A stretch of 64,000 nt of DNA from Anthostomella pinea (lineage: Eukaryota > Ascomycota > Sordariomycetes > Xylariales > Xylariaceae): NCBI GenBank assembly GCA_963556695.1, contig CAUWAG010000020.1:992001-1056000 (forward strand), given 5' to 3'. Position numbers and translations under genes: made by a program. The notes below the pieces were generated by a model. That model saw only the letters and a list, made by a program, of their open reading frames with translations, made no database searches and was not told the DNA's origin. Numbering within the stretch: position 1 is the stretch's first letter; the number at the start of each line of letters is the position of its first letter. Below are positions 44,318 to 56,931 of the stretch, piece after piece.

Positions 44318-45968
44318 GGCTGCTCTGTGAAGAGAGGAACAGATTCAGGCCTGTCGATTGAATTGAATGAGAGTGGAAGATGATGTTCAAGGTTTCCAAG
44401 GTCAGGTATCATTCGCTCTTGTGGTGTTCGTCTCTGGTGCAAAAGGGCTCAGTGTCCGTCATTTGTATGAGGAAACAACCAGCGTCCCCCATCTTCAACT
44501 GGCAGTCGTATCGTAAAGCACCTGCATGCTCTTGGTTCTCAACGCAGAAGCCGCATCAAGACTTGGTCTTCTGGCTGGAAGGGACATGTCTGAATATGAC
44601 CAGTTTTGGCCAAAGCGACGGGACGAGGTGGCAGGTCCGAAGGCGATGGCTTCCCAACAAATATGGGAAATGATTTGCGTCTTGTCAGTCGCTCTTCGCA
44701 TATAACAACAGGAGCACCTGTGATTGTTCGATTGAGCGGCTACCTCGGCGAACGCAAACGTCCACGATCCAGGTGGGCTGATGCAGTGAAGGGATCGGGA
44801 CATTTTCAGCGGCAGATAAGCGATCTACACTCTCCCGTCGTCATACGAGATCTGATGTAGTACGAGCTCTTTCCGGATGGTGAACTAAATCGAGTTCCCA
44901 CGTCACTGCAATACGTGTGAAGGACTCGAGTGCCATGATGACCGTTTATTAGGTGTGTGCTTTCCCGCCCGTCGTCCGATGAGATGTCAAATCCCCAATT
45001 CAGGGATCGGTCAGGGGCAGAATGCAGGCAACGACCGACCCGGTTTAGGCTTTTTGACCACCCTCCTGCATAACATGCAGGCATTCGAATCTCGACGCCA
45101 GAACTCTACCATAGATTCGCCTCTACCACACGCGTGAATATCGTAGTCGGAGCTTTGTAGCCGGTAAAGGCCTCCAACCCTGCTATACCATAACCTCATC
45201 ACCACCACTGGCGGCACACCGTCCTATTGACCTGGCCATGATCTCGCCACGCTTTCTTCAGGCATGCCGTTTTGATCGGGGTAGCCTTCCACGCTCATGT
45301 ACTGCAAGCACGAGTTCCTGATGGTTTTTGTCTTATGATTCATTCGCGTGAAATCTATCCAAGCCACGTCGTGACTTGGACATAAGAACCACAACTCCGC
45401 AAAAAGGCACCTGAGTAGGCCGACCTCACGCAGTCGATTATTGTCCAGAAATCTCTTTTCTGCTGGCAATTGCGACAGCGAAAATATCGCAAAGTTCGGG
45501 CATGAAGTCACCCTGACGAACCCCTGTCACTGCAGCCATTCGCTCCAAGTATCGCAATAGAGATTCACCTCGTCCCTCGCTCGGTTCTGTCACCATTCAC
45601 CATACCACTCAGTAATAAAGGACAACCTTCACCAACCTCGCCATGTTCCTCCCCAGAGCCCAATACGGACGCATCCGACCGTCCCAAATGATCGCCTCAC
45701 TCCTAATCTTCAGCATCCTGCTCTGAGACTTGTATCTAGGTGGCCATTGCCACTTGTCAAATGTTCCGACGAGTCGCCCAACAGCATTGTGGCTGACAGT
45801 CAGCAAATCTATGTTCATTCAAGATTCGATATGTATCCAGGATAACGTCTATTCATCAGTGACCAAACCCCCGGTAGCCCGTAAATGCAACACACCAACC
45901 CAATGCCTGCCCTCGTTAAATTTTCAACCATGCAAAACCTCGTGACTCATGCCTAACATAGTCATAGT
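44318..45968. other. Intergenic, 1.65 kb
   Basis: Upstream of the SLATT gene and downstream of the OPT gene. A 95-codon minus frame at 45224-45511 starts with GTG and lacks recognisable features; I do not call it. No repeats of note. Confidence 0.5.
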
Positions 45969-48900
45969 CTACCACCCCGAGTCCGGCCCAAAGTGGCTAC
46001 CGTTGGGCACGGTGTTGTACGAGCAGGCCTGCCAGTCGCAGCCTTGCTTGTAGACCTCGGTCCCCCACCAGCTGAACCCTTCCATCCAACCGGGATATAT
46101 AAACCCGAAGAACACGACGACGATGCCGAAAGCCAGGCCCGAATCCAGGGCGGCGCTGAGAGTCATTGTGTACTTGGCCCACCATGCGCTTGCCCTGTTC
46201 TTAAGCAGGTAGTTGAACACGTAGCACACCAGTGCCCAGACCGAGAAGTTGAGGCCCGTCGCCGGAGGGATCCAACTGAGCGACCCAAAGAGAACGGGCA
46301 GGTTGATCTTCCGAATGATGCTGTTTCGCTTATTGCGAGCATAAAGCCACAAGGGAATTGGCGCGATAGCCCCGACGAGGAAGCACCACACCAGATGCCG
46401 ATATGTAGCGTTGGGCCCAAAGAACTCAGTTGGCCCAACCACGCCCCAAAGGATTGATCCGTTAAAGTGGACCCGAGCGATGGGACAAGTAAATCCGTTT
46501 ATTGCTGAAGGGGTGCAGATGCCGGGGACGTTGCGGAACATCCAGTTGAGAACGACGATCTGGGTGACAGACGAGACAATTGTGGCGACCATTTGCACCA
46601 GAAACAGGATCCGCGGTGGGATCTTCATGTAGTGACCGAGCTTCAGGTCTGCAGCGAACTTTATCCCCTGCGCAGATGAGATATACCCGTAAGTTACGAA
46701 AACCATATTGGCCACCGGTTTGCCTGGGAACACGGCTCCACATATCAGTTGGCATATGAGGTATATGCTGCTGTGCTGGTTTGTCACAGCCATGACGATG
46801 CCAATGGGTATGAAGAGTACGGCGCATATTCCAAGCGCAAGCAAAAGCCCGTACCAAGGTAGATGAACCGGATAGCTAAGCAAAGTCAGTGTGGAACTAG
46901 GTGCAATGAGACGTGTAGGACTCACTATTCAACGACGAAGATGCCCACGGCCGTCATTGAAACGAAAGTCATCAGATACCAGGATATCGGCGCGTCTTTG
47001 TACCTCTTCATGAGGCGGTTGTGGACATCTTCGCGGCCCATGAGGCTGTCGGAATTGGAGCCTGGTCCTGCGGTAACCCCAGTATCCCTACCAATTGGGG
47101 ACAGTCCATTGCCTCCACTTCCGATTGGCTGGTATACCGGCTTGCTTTCCCCATCGACCTCCTTCAAGGATCTCTTCCATTGAGTCCAGATATCCCGCCC
47201 GTGCCAGCAAGCCGTATGCGTCAGGAGCGATGCAAGCCCGGCAAATTGCAGCCCGTAGCTGAGCACATAGGTGATCGGAAGATACACACGACTATAATTC
47301 GAATATGCTTCTCTATCGAAGACAAAGTCTGAGGTGAGGATCTTGCCAACATCATATATACTGCCTGTGTTGTCGAAGACGGAGGCCGAAAGCATCGGCA
47401 TATAGGACGAGTAGAACACATTGCAATAGTAGGCAATGGGCGCGATGATCCACATCACGATCACCAAACCGCCGATAACATTCATTGCAGCCCAGAAGGG
47501 TGTCAGGAGGGGCGAGCCGATATATGCGATTTGCGCCCAGTCAAAGGTGAGAGGAAAAAAGCCGAGGCCAGAGACCACGCCAAACAGGTTTGCTACCACA
47601 ACGTTGTCTGGAGCAAACCAAGTGATCACGTTGAAGTAGCTAAGCGCCGGCATCAGAAGTCCTGGGAGGAAATAGAACAGAAAAGCAGATGTCCAGACGA
47701 CATAGAAGAAAGTCCATCTGCTTATCTTCCACCCGTTTGCTGGTTTGTTTTCTTCCTTATGAAGTGTACCAAACATAGCGGCCGACATCAACGTGCCAGG
47801 CCATATCATGCCGCTAGGGCGGACTAAGAACCGTCGTGTCAAGCCGGCAAAAGTATAACCCAGAATCTGGGTTGACAGGGTCAGCAGTAGCTGATAGATG
47901 ATACTGACGTCCTGCTTGTAGAATTGCGTCTGCTCGACAATGATGTCGGTTGCGAATGCAAAGCCGAACGAGACATTGCTGCTCACATAGACACAGCTAT
48001 GTTCCTTCTCGTTCCACGAGCCCTGAGCAAGCCAGAGGCGTAGGCGCTGCGCGCGACTCCTCTCGCCTCCAGGAGATGCCGCCGACTGTGCACTCAGAGT
48101 TCCAGAGGCTGGGGCAGGTATACGTGCGCCATCCACAAATTCTTCGTGGGGATCGTCTTCGCGTTTCAGTAGATAGTCCCATGAGAGACCAAGGGGGTGG
48201 ACTAGAAGCAAGGCTATGACGGGGGTAATCGCAACGCTAGGGTATCTCAGCGAAAAGAAAAGATTGGTAGAAGATCCGAGTACGGAGAACAGGGTGGACA
48301 GCGTCCACATTCGAGGGGTGTTTATAGACAAGGTGGTGTTGTCGGTAGGAGCCACAGAGGCGCGGACTTGAGGGTAGGGAGAGTTGTCTAGGGGTTCATC
48401 GTCGAAGATTTCGCTACCGGTATCGTCGTCTGACCCCCCTTCTTCATCGTCAGCAGCCGAGCTGTACGACTTCGCATCGGAGAGCAAATCGCTAGGAAGA
48501 GATGTCTCGGTGACTCCAAAGCGACCCTCCAGGCCGCCAACAACGGTCGAACCTCCAATCTCCTCGGAGTGCCTTCTCCTTCTGCGGCTCAGGGATGACG
48601 TGCTTGTACGGAAGGCAAGAGAACGGCTGCTGCTGCCGGATTGGCGTCGCCTCGAGCCTCGAGCGTCTGTGTCACGTCTTCTGGACGGTAGCGCGGCGTA
48701 GTCGTCATCGACTTCGGGGTACTCGACTTCGGAATCGACTGGCGCAGCGCCATAGGAGCCCGTGCCGAAACCTGGCGACGAGCGCATCAGGAGGGGTGCT
48801 TTCGACATCTTCTTGCGGTGACCATGGACGACAGCGACGTTGGAATTGGCTTCGTCGTTGTCGAACTCGGACTGGTCGGAAGCATCGTTCGTGCCATGGG

Positions 48901-49096
48901 GGAGGGCTGCAGAGGCAGAAGAGGCAGAAGAGGGCGGAGTCGTCGTCCTTGGTACAGAAGTGAAGGCGGGCAGCGTGGGGTCTGCTGAGGCGATGGTGGA
49001 GCTCGCGTGGTGGGCTTGGTGAGCTATCACGCGTCGCAAAGGGAAGGCCTGGTCAGCCTGGGGTCCATGGTTGCTTTTCGCAGGAGCACCCGGCAT
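45969..49096 (-). CDS. OPT-family oligopeptide/metal-chelate transporter
   Basis: Exons 46926-49096 and 45969-46875 with a 50-nt intron; 1025 residues. Residues 1-260 are a disordered cytosolic N-terminus, rich in serine, arginine (LSRRRRRHSEE) and acid runs (DDEEGGSDDDTGSEIFDDE). The OPT membrane domain starts at MWTLSTLFSVLGSSTNLFFS (263 on), with SLRYPSVAITPVIALLLVHPLG, then many hydrophobic segments including NLFGVVSGLGFFPLTFDWAQIAYIGSP. The second exon carries ICGAVFPGKPVANMVFVTYGY and LKLGHYMKIPPRILFLVQ, both strongly conserved in the family. Such proteins import small peptides, glutathione conjugates or siderophore-like chelates by proton symport. Substrate is not predictable here. The long N-terminal extension could be a phosphorylation or trafficking region. 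It is divergent to the folate-cycle gene at 49942. Confidence 0.93.
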
Positions 49097-49941
49097 CAGG
49101 TGGTCTGATTATGTACACTGTACACTGTACACTGTAGACTGTAGACTGTAGACTGTAGTGGATTCGAGACAGTGGATGGGGAGGAGCGATCAGAGGACTC
49201 AGGAGGCTACCGCGACGGGCCGAGCGAGATAGCCGCATTAACCTGCTCAGCTGAACAGTGATCACATATTCTATTATTCTGTCACAGTCCTTACAGGGGT
49301 GTGTAGCTGATGTGATTGATAAGAGATGTAGCAATAAGATGAGATTTGCAAAAAACTCCTGTGTCACTGAGTGTAGTGGGTATAATGAGTCGATATCCTG
49401 ACAATGGGCGAATCGAGATGTGCCACCCACTGTACGGGATCAAGTGGACGATGAGGAAGGACCCGAGTGCTGCAAAACTTGACAGCCCGTCCGTCACTGT
49501 GATAGTGGCCGCCTTATTACTGGGCTGCACTGATTGATTAGATTGATCCGATCGGCTGATGGATTAGATAAACACCTGCATTGAGCCAAGACCACTCATG
49601 CAAATTAAAGGAGCTCGGCGATTGGAAGGCATTCACACAAACCGCTAGGCCAGGCTATCCCACCTCACTGCAGATACAATAGCACAAATCATTCGATCCC
49701 TTGATATCAGCCGAGCCAGTATTCTCTGCTTTTTGTCGGGCACTCACCAGGCTCGATTTCAAGTCACGGTAGTGGGACTTTGTCACCGCTGGTTCTTGCA
49801 GTCGTGCATCGCTGGCCGTCACCAACCTCGCCAGAAAAAAAGACAGCAGACTTTACTGGAGAGTGGAATCACCAAACTCGCGATACCGTCATCGGCTCCA
49901 CTGCCACATTCTTTCGCCAAACCCCCACCAGCCTGGAAAGG
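49097..49941. promoter_or_regulatory. Divergent upstream region, OPT / 5-formyl-THF cyclo-ligase
   Basis: 845 bp between the two start codons. It contains the heptamer array at 49112-49158, only 15 bp from the OPT ATG. No gene seen, though the frame of the ligase stays open upstream to 49780. Confidence 0.5.
49112..49158. repeat. TGTACAC/TGTAGAC heptamer array
   Basis: Three TGTACAC units, three TGTAGAC units and a partial TGTAG, in direct tandem. It lies in the presumed 5' leader of the OPT transporter. Confidence 0.95.
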
Positions 49942-50771
49942 ATGCAACAGCAGCAGCCTGACATGAATTCCTCGGCGCTCAGCGCGGCTAAGACGCAGCT
50001 GCGCTCCTTAATGAAGCAGAGGCTGTCTGGCATTTCGCAGGAGGCCATCGCATCTCAAAGTGGGTTCTCCCGACGCAGAGATGGGGCTAGAGGAGTTCGT
50101 TAATGATCGTGAATACAGGTAATAGGGTCTTCGATTCAGTATCCAAGTTTAGGCCGTATGTCGAGGCGAAAAAAGTCGGAATTTACCTGTCTATGCCTGG
50201 CGGTGAGGTCCAGACGGACGGCATTGCCAGGCACGCCATAGCTTCGGGCAAGCAGGTTTTTGTTCCTTACTTACACAAGTCCAGCCTTCCTCGCGGCGAG
50301 GGCCCGGCTAGGCTCATGGATATGGTGAGTCTGAAGAACATTCAAGACTACGAGTCCCTGCAACGGGACAAATGGGGGATTCCAAGTGTCGATGCTACCA
50401 CGGTTGACGAACGGCAACGTAGCGTGGGCGAGCTGGATGGTAAGAGATCCGAGGATGTGTCTCTCGACTTGATCCTCATGCCTGGAGTGGCTTTCGACGT
50501 CGACCCGCAAACGGGAGCTGTACGAAGACTCGGTCATGGCAAGGGATTCTACGACTACTTCCTGCATCGATATGCGCTGGCTGTCTCTTCGGTGGGAAAG
50601 GCATCAAATGACCGTCCAGCTGTATTGCTATATGCACTAGCTCTGAAGGAACAGCTTCTCTCCCCTACTTCGGAAGAGTCTGTCCCTGTTGGACCTCATG
50701 ATCAACCAATAGATGGGGTATTCCTCGGGGATGGTCAAATCAAAGAGTCTGCCCGGGGTGGCAGAGACTAA
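49942..50771 (+). CDS. 5-formyltetrahydrofolate cyclo-ligase
   Basis: Exons 49942-50059 and 50119-50771 around a 59-nt intron; 256 residues. The start MQQQQPDMNSSALSAAKTQL is one of two close methionines (the other at 49963). KTQLRSLMKQRLSGIS is the usual basic N-terminal helix; VGIYLSMPGGEVQTDGI, FVPYL, DLILMPGVAFD and LGHGKGFYDYF (residue 177 on) are the family blocks, the last lining the ATP site. The enzyme uses ATP and magnesium to convert 5-formyl-THF to 5,10-methenyl-THF, feeding one-carbon metabolism. Usually cytosolic or mitochondrial; I see no clear presequence from the chosen start. The yeast equivalent is FAU1. It converges on the SmE gene with only 150 bp between stops. Confidence 0.94.
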
Positions 50772-50920
50772 AAGAGTTTATCCCAACCATCTTGCGGGGT
50801 CCATCGTAAGCATCTGTAGTGATTCCGGCCGTGAATGTCTTAAGGAGGCTTGCCACCTTGCGCTTTTACAGACAATCTCTGATTGAACCGCATATTCTTC
50901 TAACGTCTCTCGACCGCCGC

Positions 50921-51331
50921 TCATACCGCCTCTTGAATCAGCGACACATTGTCACCCTTCAGCAAGATTTGACCTGCGGGCAAAGTTAGTCCCAGCGCGT
51001 ATTGTTCAGGGATATAGGTTCTCCATACCCAGCTGCCTTCTCTTCTCCTCCGGGTTCGTTTTCGTGACTTGTTTTACTTCGACCGCATCGTCGACAACGA
51101 GGTTCATGAACTCATCGAAACCCTACACATGTAGAGCATTAGCTTTGTACATGGGATATGTGGGACTGGTGGGCATGCGGGGTGGTCGCATACTCTGATC
51201 TTGCCCTCAATCCGGATCGCCAGCTGCTCGTACAACCAGATCTTGACCGTCGCGTGCGTTTGGAGGAGCTTGAAGATGAAGTTGATAGGCGGGAGCAGGA
51301 CTTTGCGTCCACCACCTCCGCGGCCACCCAT
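50921..51331 (-). CDS. sme1: Small nuclear ribonucleoprotein E (SmE)
   Basis: Exons 51194-51331, 51029-51122 and 50921-50973; 94 residues, the family length. It reads MGGRGGGGRKVLLPPINFIF, then LQTHATVKIWLYEQLAIRIE in Sm1, GFDEFMNLVVDDAVEV completing Sm1, and GQILLKGDNVSLIQEA as Sm2 with the ILLKGDNV consensus. Introns are 71 and 55 nt. SmE assembles with SmF and SmG and the other Sm proteins into the heptameric ring on U1, U2, U4 and U5 snRNAs in splicing. The glycine-rich start is a fungal variant. All junction phases close; the gene is too split for a simple open-frame search to show it whole. Confidence 0.95.
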
Positions 51332-52467
51332 CTTGTCGAAAGGGAATTGGGTACGTCGTAAATCGATTACGAGAGGGGATATCAGTCGAGATTTGGGCTC
51401 ATCGGTCAATCGGGCGGTCGGAGCTCTGAGAAGGTAGGTGTAGGTCGACGTCGATCTAGAGGTAGGTAGATCCGACGTTGCGGAATGAGGGTTGCGATGA
51501 AATTTGGCGAGGCTGAAGGCTGAACTGAACAGCGCAGACCACTGGTCTGAGACCAGTGGTCAGAGCCCCACAGGTGCTCCATACTGACTCTCTTAGGCGC
51601 ATAGCCCCTCTTCCCCAATGCCATTGGGATAACTGCTTGACGCATTTTGGTATCAATCTGCTTGCCAATAGATCCTGGCAGATGAGGCCGCTTCCTTTTG
51701 GTATTTCATCATCATCACGCTGAGATTGAATGTTTGGCCCCAAGACAATCCTGGGACTGGATGATAAAGATACGCCACCATATCAGTGATGCACTCAGTT
51801 CAGTATAAATCATCGTCGTATTTCTTCTTTGGTGGCATGAATTATGTCCAATCCTACAAGACAGATTGTTAGGAAACACGCATCTAATAACCAAAGCCCT
51901 GAGACGGTTTGCTACAAACATAGTTGATGACAACACACATGATAACACACATGTCTTCCATCTAAATAACCAGTCACAGATTCCTTTGTGACTTGACCTC
52001 CGTGAACAGGGACAGGAGCCCGCGATACAGTGGTCGTGGTGACTTTACATGTCTTGTAACGAGGCTATCGGTCTATCACAAGTAACACGCCACAAATCAC
52101 CCCTCCATCTTTAACATTGAAGCATAGGTACACTAAAGCGTCAAGCCACATGCCAAACTTACATGGCAACCGCGAACGACAAGTTGCGCTTCCATTTATT
52201 TTGTCGGCCCCTCCTCTCCTTTCGCAAGCTCCATTGTCTTTTCCGACCAACGTACTCGTCGCATCCCTCGCCCGTCCTTTTGAGAACTAGATACTAGTTC
52301 TTCCCGGCCTTTGCTGCATTTTCGAGCGGCCCGTAGCGATCGATCAGTTCTTTCAGCCATCCCTATTGCCAGCGGACCTCGCCACTACCGACAGGCAGCG
52401 ACTGCCGCCGCCATCGCATACGTGCCCACCCCACAGCTCTTGCCCGGACCGATACCACCTGCGCATC
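51332..52467. promoter_or_regulatory. Divergent upstream region, SmE / Mtr10
   Basis: 1.14 kb between two essential nuclear genes. It includes a perfect 25-bp palindrome at 51537-51561, and no gene that I can support. Confidence 0.5.
51537..51561. promoter_or_regulatory. 25-bp perfect palindrome
   Basis: GACCACTGGTCT and its exact reverse complement AGACCAGTGGTC separated by one G, about 205 bp upstream of the SmE start. Each half itself contains the palindrome ACCACTGGT/ACCAGTGGT-like core. It could be a dimer-binding operator or a cruciform; a protein is not identified. Confidence 0.6.
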
Positions 52468-55400
52468 ATGGCTACGAACGGAGCGCAGCAGACCTACCAC
52501 CCCGAGGAGGTCCTCCAGGCCATGCTGACCATGCGGGGTGGGGACTCGGACAAGAAGCAGAAGGCCCACGAGTACCTTGGTGGATTCCAGAAATCGGTCA
52601 GTCTTCGGCTGCTGCGACGCGGAGCCTTGTGTGGGATAGAGCATGAGTACTGATAGGGTATGCAGACGGGCGCATGGACGACCACTATTACGATATTACA
52701 GTCCAACGCAGAGGCCGATGCCAAGCTCTTCGCCGCGACGACCCTGAGAGGAAAGGTGAGCTCGACCGGACCTGAGAGACTGCTGGAACCTAGCTGACCA
52801 GGTCACGTTGGACTAGATAACATACGACCTCTCAACCCAGGTTCCTGCGATAGAGCATGCGGCTGTGCGAACGCAACTACTAGAACTCCTGAAGCTGTTC
52901 GCGCCGGGACCTAAGCCCATCAGAGTTCAGCTCTGCGTCTGTCTGGCAATACTCGCGATACAGATGACGGAGTGGAAGGATGTTCTTCCTCTAGTGGTAT
53001 CTTCGCTTGGTAATCATCCTGGAAGTCATGCCTGCATACTGGACTTCCTCCGGGTTCTACCAGAAGAAGTGACCGAGGGGCGCAAAATCACCTTGACAGT
53101 ACGTGGACCGAGACAGAACCAGCACGACCGTCTGCTTTTTGACATTTCGGCGGCGACTCGTGGTGGTGCGACGAATCATTGGCTCGCAATCTAATCGGTA
53201 TCAATTTAGGAAGATGAACTCAACGCGAGGACCACAGAACTCCTTGGAGACAATGCGCCTCAGGTGGTTCAACTCCTTATCAACTACGCCCACTCGTCTC
53301 GTAAGTGAAGTTTACTGCTTGGTTCCAAGACTTACTAGCTGACACTGAGGTCAACAGCGGAAGCTGCTTCCAATCCGCAACTGCTCGAGTGCATTACGTC
53401 CTGGCTGCGGGAGGTCCCTGTCAATGAAATCGTCAGCTCACCTCTGTTGAACATCGTCTTCAATGCTCTGGAGTCAGACTCGTCCTTCCAAGAAGCCGCG
53501 GAATGTTTGTCGACTATGGTCAAAGAAACGAGGGAAGTGGATGACAACATCGACACTATCCAGGTGCTTCTACCAAGGATCCTTGCTTTGAGACCGAAGA
53601 TCCAGAAGTTTGTCGAGGAAGAGGATGCCGAGTCCTACAAATCTTTGACAAAGGTGTTAGCTGACGCAGGTATCTCTTGGGTCGTAGCCATTGCTCGCGA
53701 GACCAGCCATTTCAGGCCGTTGGTTGACACCATTCTCGAGTGTGCCGCCAGAGACAAAGATAGGGACGTCATCGAGTACACCTTCGACTTTTGGTATGAA
53801 CTCAAGCAGTACCTGGTTCTGGAGCGATATATACAAGCGCGTATGGAACTGTTGGACGTGTATTCGAAGCTGGTCGACATCCTTCTGAATCACCTCCAAT
53901 ATCCCGAGTCGGAATCCGGTAACGAAGGAGACCTGTTCAATGGAGACCGGGAAGCGGAAGAGAAATTCCGCGAATTCCGACACCACATGGGGGACACTCT
54001 CAAGGACGCCTGTGAGGTGATGGGTGTGACCGAATGCCTCACGAAGGTACTGGAATCCATCACACTATGGATGCAAAAGTACGCCGGCATGGCGAGTGGT
54101 GCCAATGTGCCTCTTTGGCAGAAACTGGAAGCTCCTTTATTCTCCATGCGCGCCATGGGCCGCATGGTGGATAAAGATGAGAACATCGTTCTGCCCCAGC
54201 TCATGCCGCTCTTGGTGCAGATGCCGAGTCACGAAAAGCTACGGTTTGCGACGATCATGGTACTGGGAAGATATACGGAGTGGACTGCTGCACACCCCGA
54301 CTTCCTGAGTCCACAGTTCAATTACATCGTATCATCCTTCGACACAAGCTCTAAAGAGATTGTTCGAGCTGCTGCCATGGCGATCAAGTACTTCTGTACA
54401 GACTGCAAAGATCTGCTGAGCGAACAAGTCATCCAATTACAACAATTCTACGACCAGATCATCGACAAGCTTCCCGAGATCAGTCAAGAAGAGATCACCG
54501 AAGGAGTGGCCAGTGTCGTTTCGGTACAGCCGAAGAGCGAAATCTACAAGCTCCTGAAACTCTTCTGCGAGCCGCTCGTACAGAGGCTGATGGTGAAAGC
54601 GAATAATGCGACAGACAAGGAGGGGAAGCTAGCGGTTGCGGACCACATCCAGCTACTCACCATGTTTGTCCAGATCGTCGTCATCGTTCCACCTGTCGAA
54701 AGGGGGGAAGAAGACCCCGCGGTCAAGTATTGGCAAGAGGTTTTCCCTATCCTAGCCAAGATTTTGGAGAGCTTCATGGACTTCCCTCCGATCTGTGAGA
54801 GAGTCTGCCGCTGTTGGAGGCTAATGGTGATATCCCACAGAGGAGCCATGGCACCAATATTGCCGGAAATGGCAAACAAGTTGGCAACTGGATTTGCCAC
54901 TTCGAAGCAAGGCTGCTTCCTGTGGGTTACTGGCGCCATACTACGGGAATTTTCCGACGACCGAGAGCATGTCGACGAGGCAATGACAGAACACATCTAC
55001 GTGTTCTTCGAGGCTCAAGCAACGAATGTACTGCGGTATATTAGTGATCTATCACCGCAGGAGTTGCCTGACGTTGCCGAAGACTTCTACCGCCTTGCTC
55101 TCGATGGCCTGCTATACTATCCCCAGAAGTTCATTCCGTCCCCAGTATTTGCGCCCGTCTTCGAAGCAGCCATCTCGATACTCGTTCTGGAGCAACGTGA
55201 GCCTGTGTCGGCCACTCTCCACTACATCCGCGATGTTCTGTCCTGGGGGGCGAAGTACTCACCGTCTTCATTTGAGTATCTATCACCGGCGGTTGCGGAA
55301 CAGATGGGAAGCATTGTGAAGCAACTGCTAGTTGCTCAAGGCGAGATGCTGGTGAAGCGCATTCTCGCCGGCATGATGATCACCTTCCCGGGAGATTGTT

Positions 55401-55690
55401 TTGCCGATGCGAGTGGTGCCTTGCTTACCCTGTTCGAGATATTACCAGACCAGACGGCAGCGTGGGTAGATCAAACACTCCGCATGCTCCCTCCCGGCAC
55501 CGTCTCTCCGGTCGAAGTTGACCGCCTCATGGTTAAGATCAAGGGCCGGCTTAATGCCAACGATACTGGTGATGTTCGCCAGATTCGCTCAATCATGCAA
55601 GATTTCACCAATACCTACCGTAGGAGATACGTCGCTCCCCGGGATGGACTTGGCCAGTTGGAGGGATCGCGGTTCCGGTTCACTGGTTGA
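52468..55690 (+). CDS. mtr10: Nuclear import receptor Mtr10 (transportin-SR type karyopherin)
   Basis: Exons 52468-52596, 52666-52755, 52817-53098, 53210-53300 and 53358-55690; 974 residues, typical of importin-beta proteins. It starts MATNGAQQTYHPEEVLQAML and continues with a helix-repeat (HEAT) array. The importin-beta N-terminal domain is assembled over four exons: GGFQKS|TGAWTTTITILQS, NAEADAKLFAATTLRGK|ITYDL. Later blocks such as MVKETREVDDNIDTIQVLLP, FWYELKQYLVLERYIQARME and FVQIVVIVPPVERGEEDPAV match Mtr10/TNPO3. Yeast Mtr10 carries the SR-like protein Npl3 and takes part in tRNA retrograde import. Introns are 57-111 nt with CTGAC/CTGAT branch words. Divergent to SmE; both are RNA-processing linked, probably by chance. 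Confidence 0.95.
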
Positions 55691-56931
55691 TAGCTGTGAA
55701 TATCATGGCTCGTCAGGCCATCGATCACAGTCGGGTTCTTACAGCGACGCTTGCGGCCCGACCCCATCATTGACGTTATTCAGTGTTCTGGTAGTTGTCC
55801 AGATCCAATTTACTCACAGTTGGGTGATCTGCACTCGGAAGGCACATAAACGCTATGAAACGCAGATTTCGTGGGATAGAGAACATATTTGCTAGGCGTG
55901 GGGTGGAAGAGAGCGGCTTGGTCTGGAGGTGATACCTCCTCACCTACATAAATCAGACCGACACTCTCGGCGAAAGATAGATCTCGACTGTACATAACCC
56001 CCTGCTAGTCCTTGTTGCTGAATCAGAATGAATGAGGTTATGACACGTTTGTCCTCGTGTTAACCAAGTGATCCGTGCAATCAATCATAATGCCTGTCGA
56101 ATGGAAACGACTATCGCGTGCGCTAACGTACTATGGCGCAAGTCCCAGTTTCCTCCAATGCGCTCTGTTGCGTGTCAATGGAAGCAACCCGAAACCTTGT
56201 ACACGTGGTGTGAGCAGTGGTGGCTTTGGTGGCTTTGGTGGTCACGTCGGGTCAAAGGTCGCAGGCAGATGAAGGAGCTTCGTCAGGATGCTCTAAGGAT
56301 AAGGTAAGCCTGGCTTTGTGGTTTGAGTGTGTACTTAGTACCAGATCAGTCCCCCTGACCCATAGACAGAACAAGTAAGCAAGTAGGAGGTAATATACCC
56401 CTATTCTGCACGAACCAGGGTTGCCGACACGTGGAAAGGAGAAGAGGAAGGTGAGAAACCAGCTGCAAGGTGCAGACACCCCTAACCACCACCAGACGCC
56501 TCGAAGCTGAAGTGTTCACCATAAAAAGGTTGACATACTTCGAACACGATATGCGCCTTTTGAGTGGCACGGGTGGATAGATAAATGACGGCACATATTG
56601 TAGTATCCTTGAGTAGCAGTGACACACTTACTTTATTGATCGCGATGTTCGTGAGGATGTTTATTAAAGTCTGTTTACACGCACCAAACCAATAGGGGGA
56701 CCATAGCTACCCATGCTCCGGCCTCCTATTCCAAGCTGACACCATTACTCGCACGTCCGTCCCGGTCGTTACTCCTCGCTACGCCCCTGGCAATGCCACC
56801 AAGTAGCCCTCTAATCGTCGTCTACACAGCCAAGATATAGGTAAAAAGGGCCATATGGAAAGCATAGCGAAGATCCATCGTCGCTGTCTCCCTTTTTACC
56901 GAGCTTAAAGTATACGTCAGTCTATTTCTCT
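55691..56931. other. Convergent intergenic region
   Basis: 1.24 kb between mtr10 and the tail-anchored protein gene. Contains a TGGTGGCTTTGGTGGCTTTGGTGG short repeat at about 56219-56242. No gene recognised. Confidence 0.55.

Noticed and set aside
45224..45511. 95-codon minus-strand frame
   Set aside because: Begins with GTG, has no recognisable domain and no splice partners; could be a decayed gene but cannot be supported.
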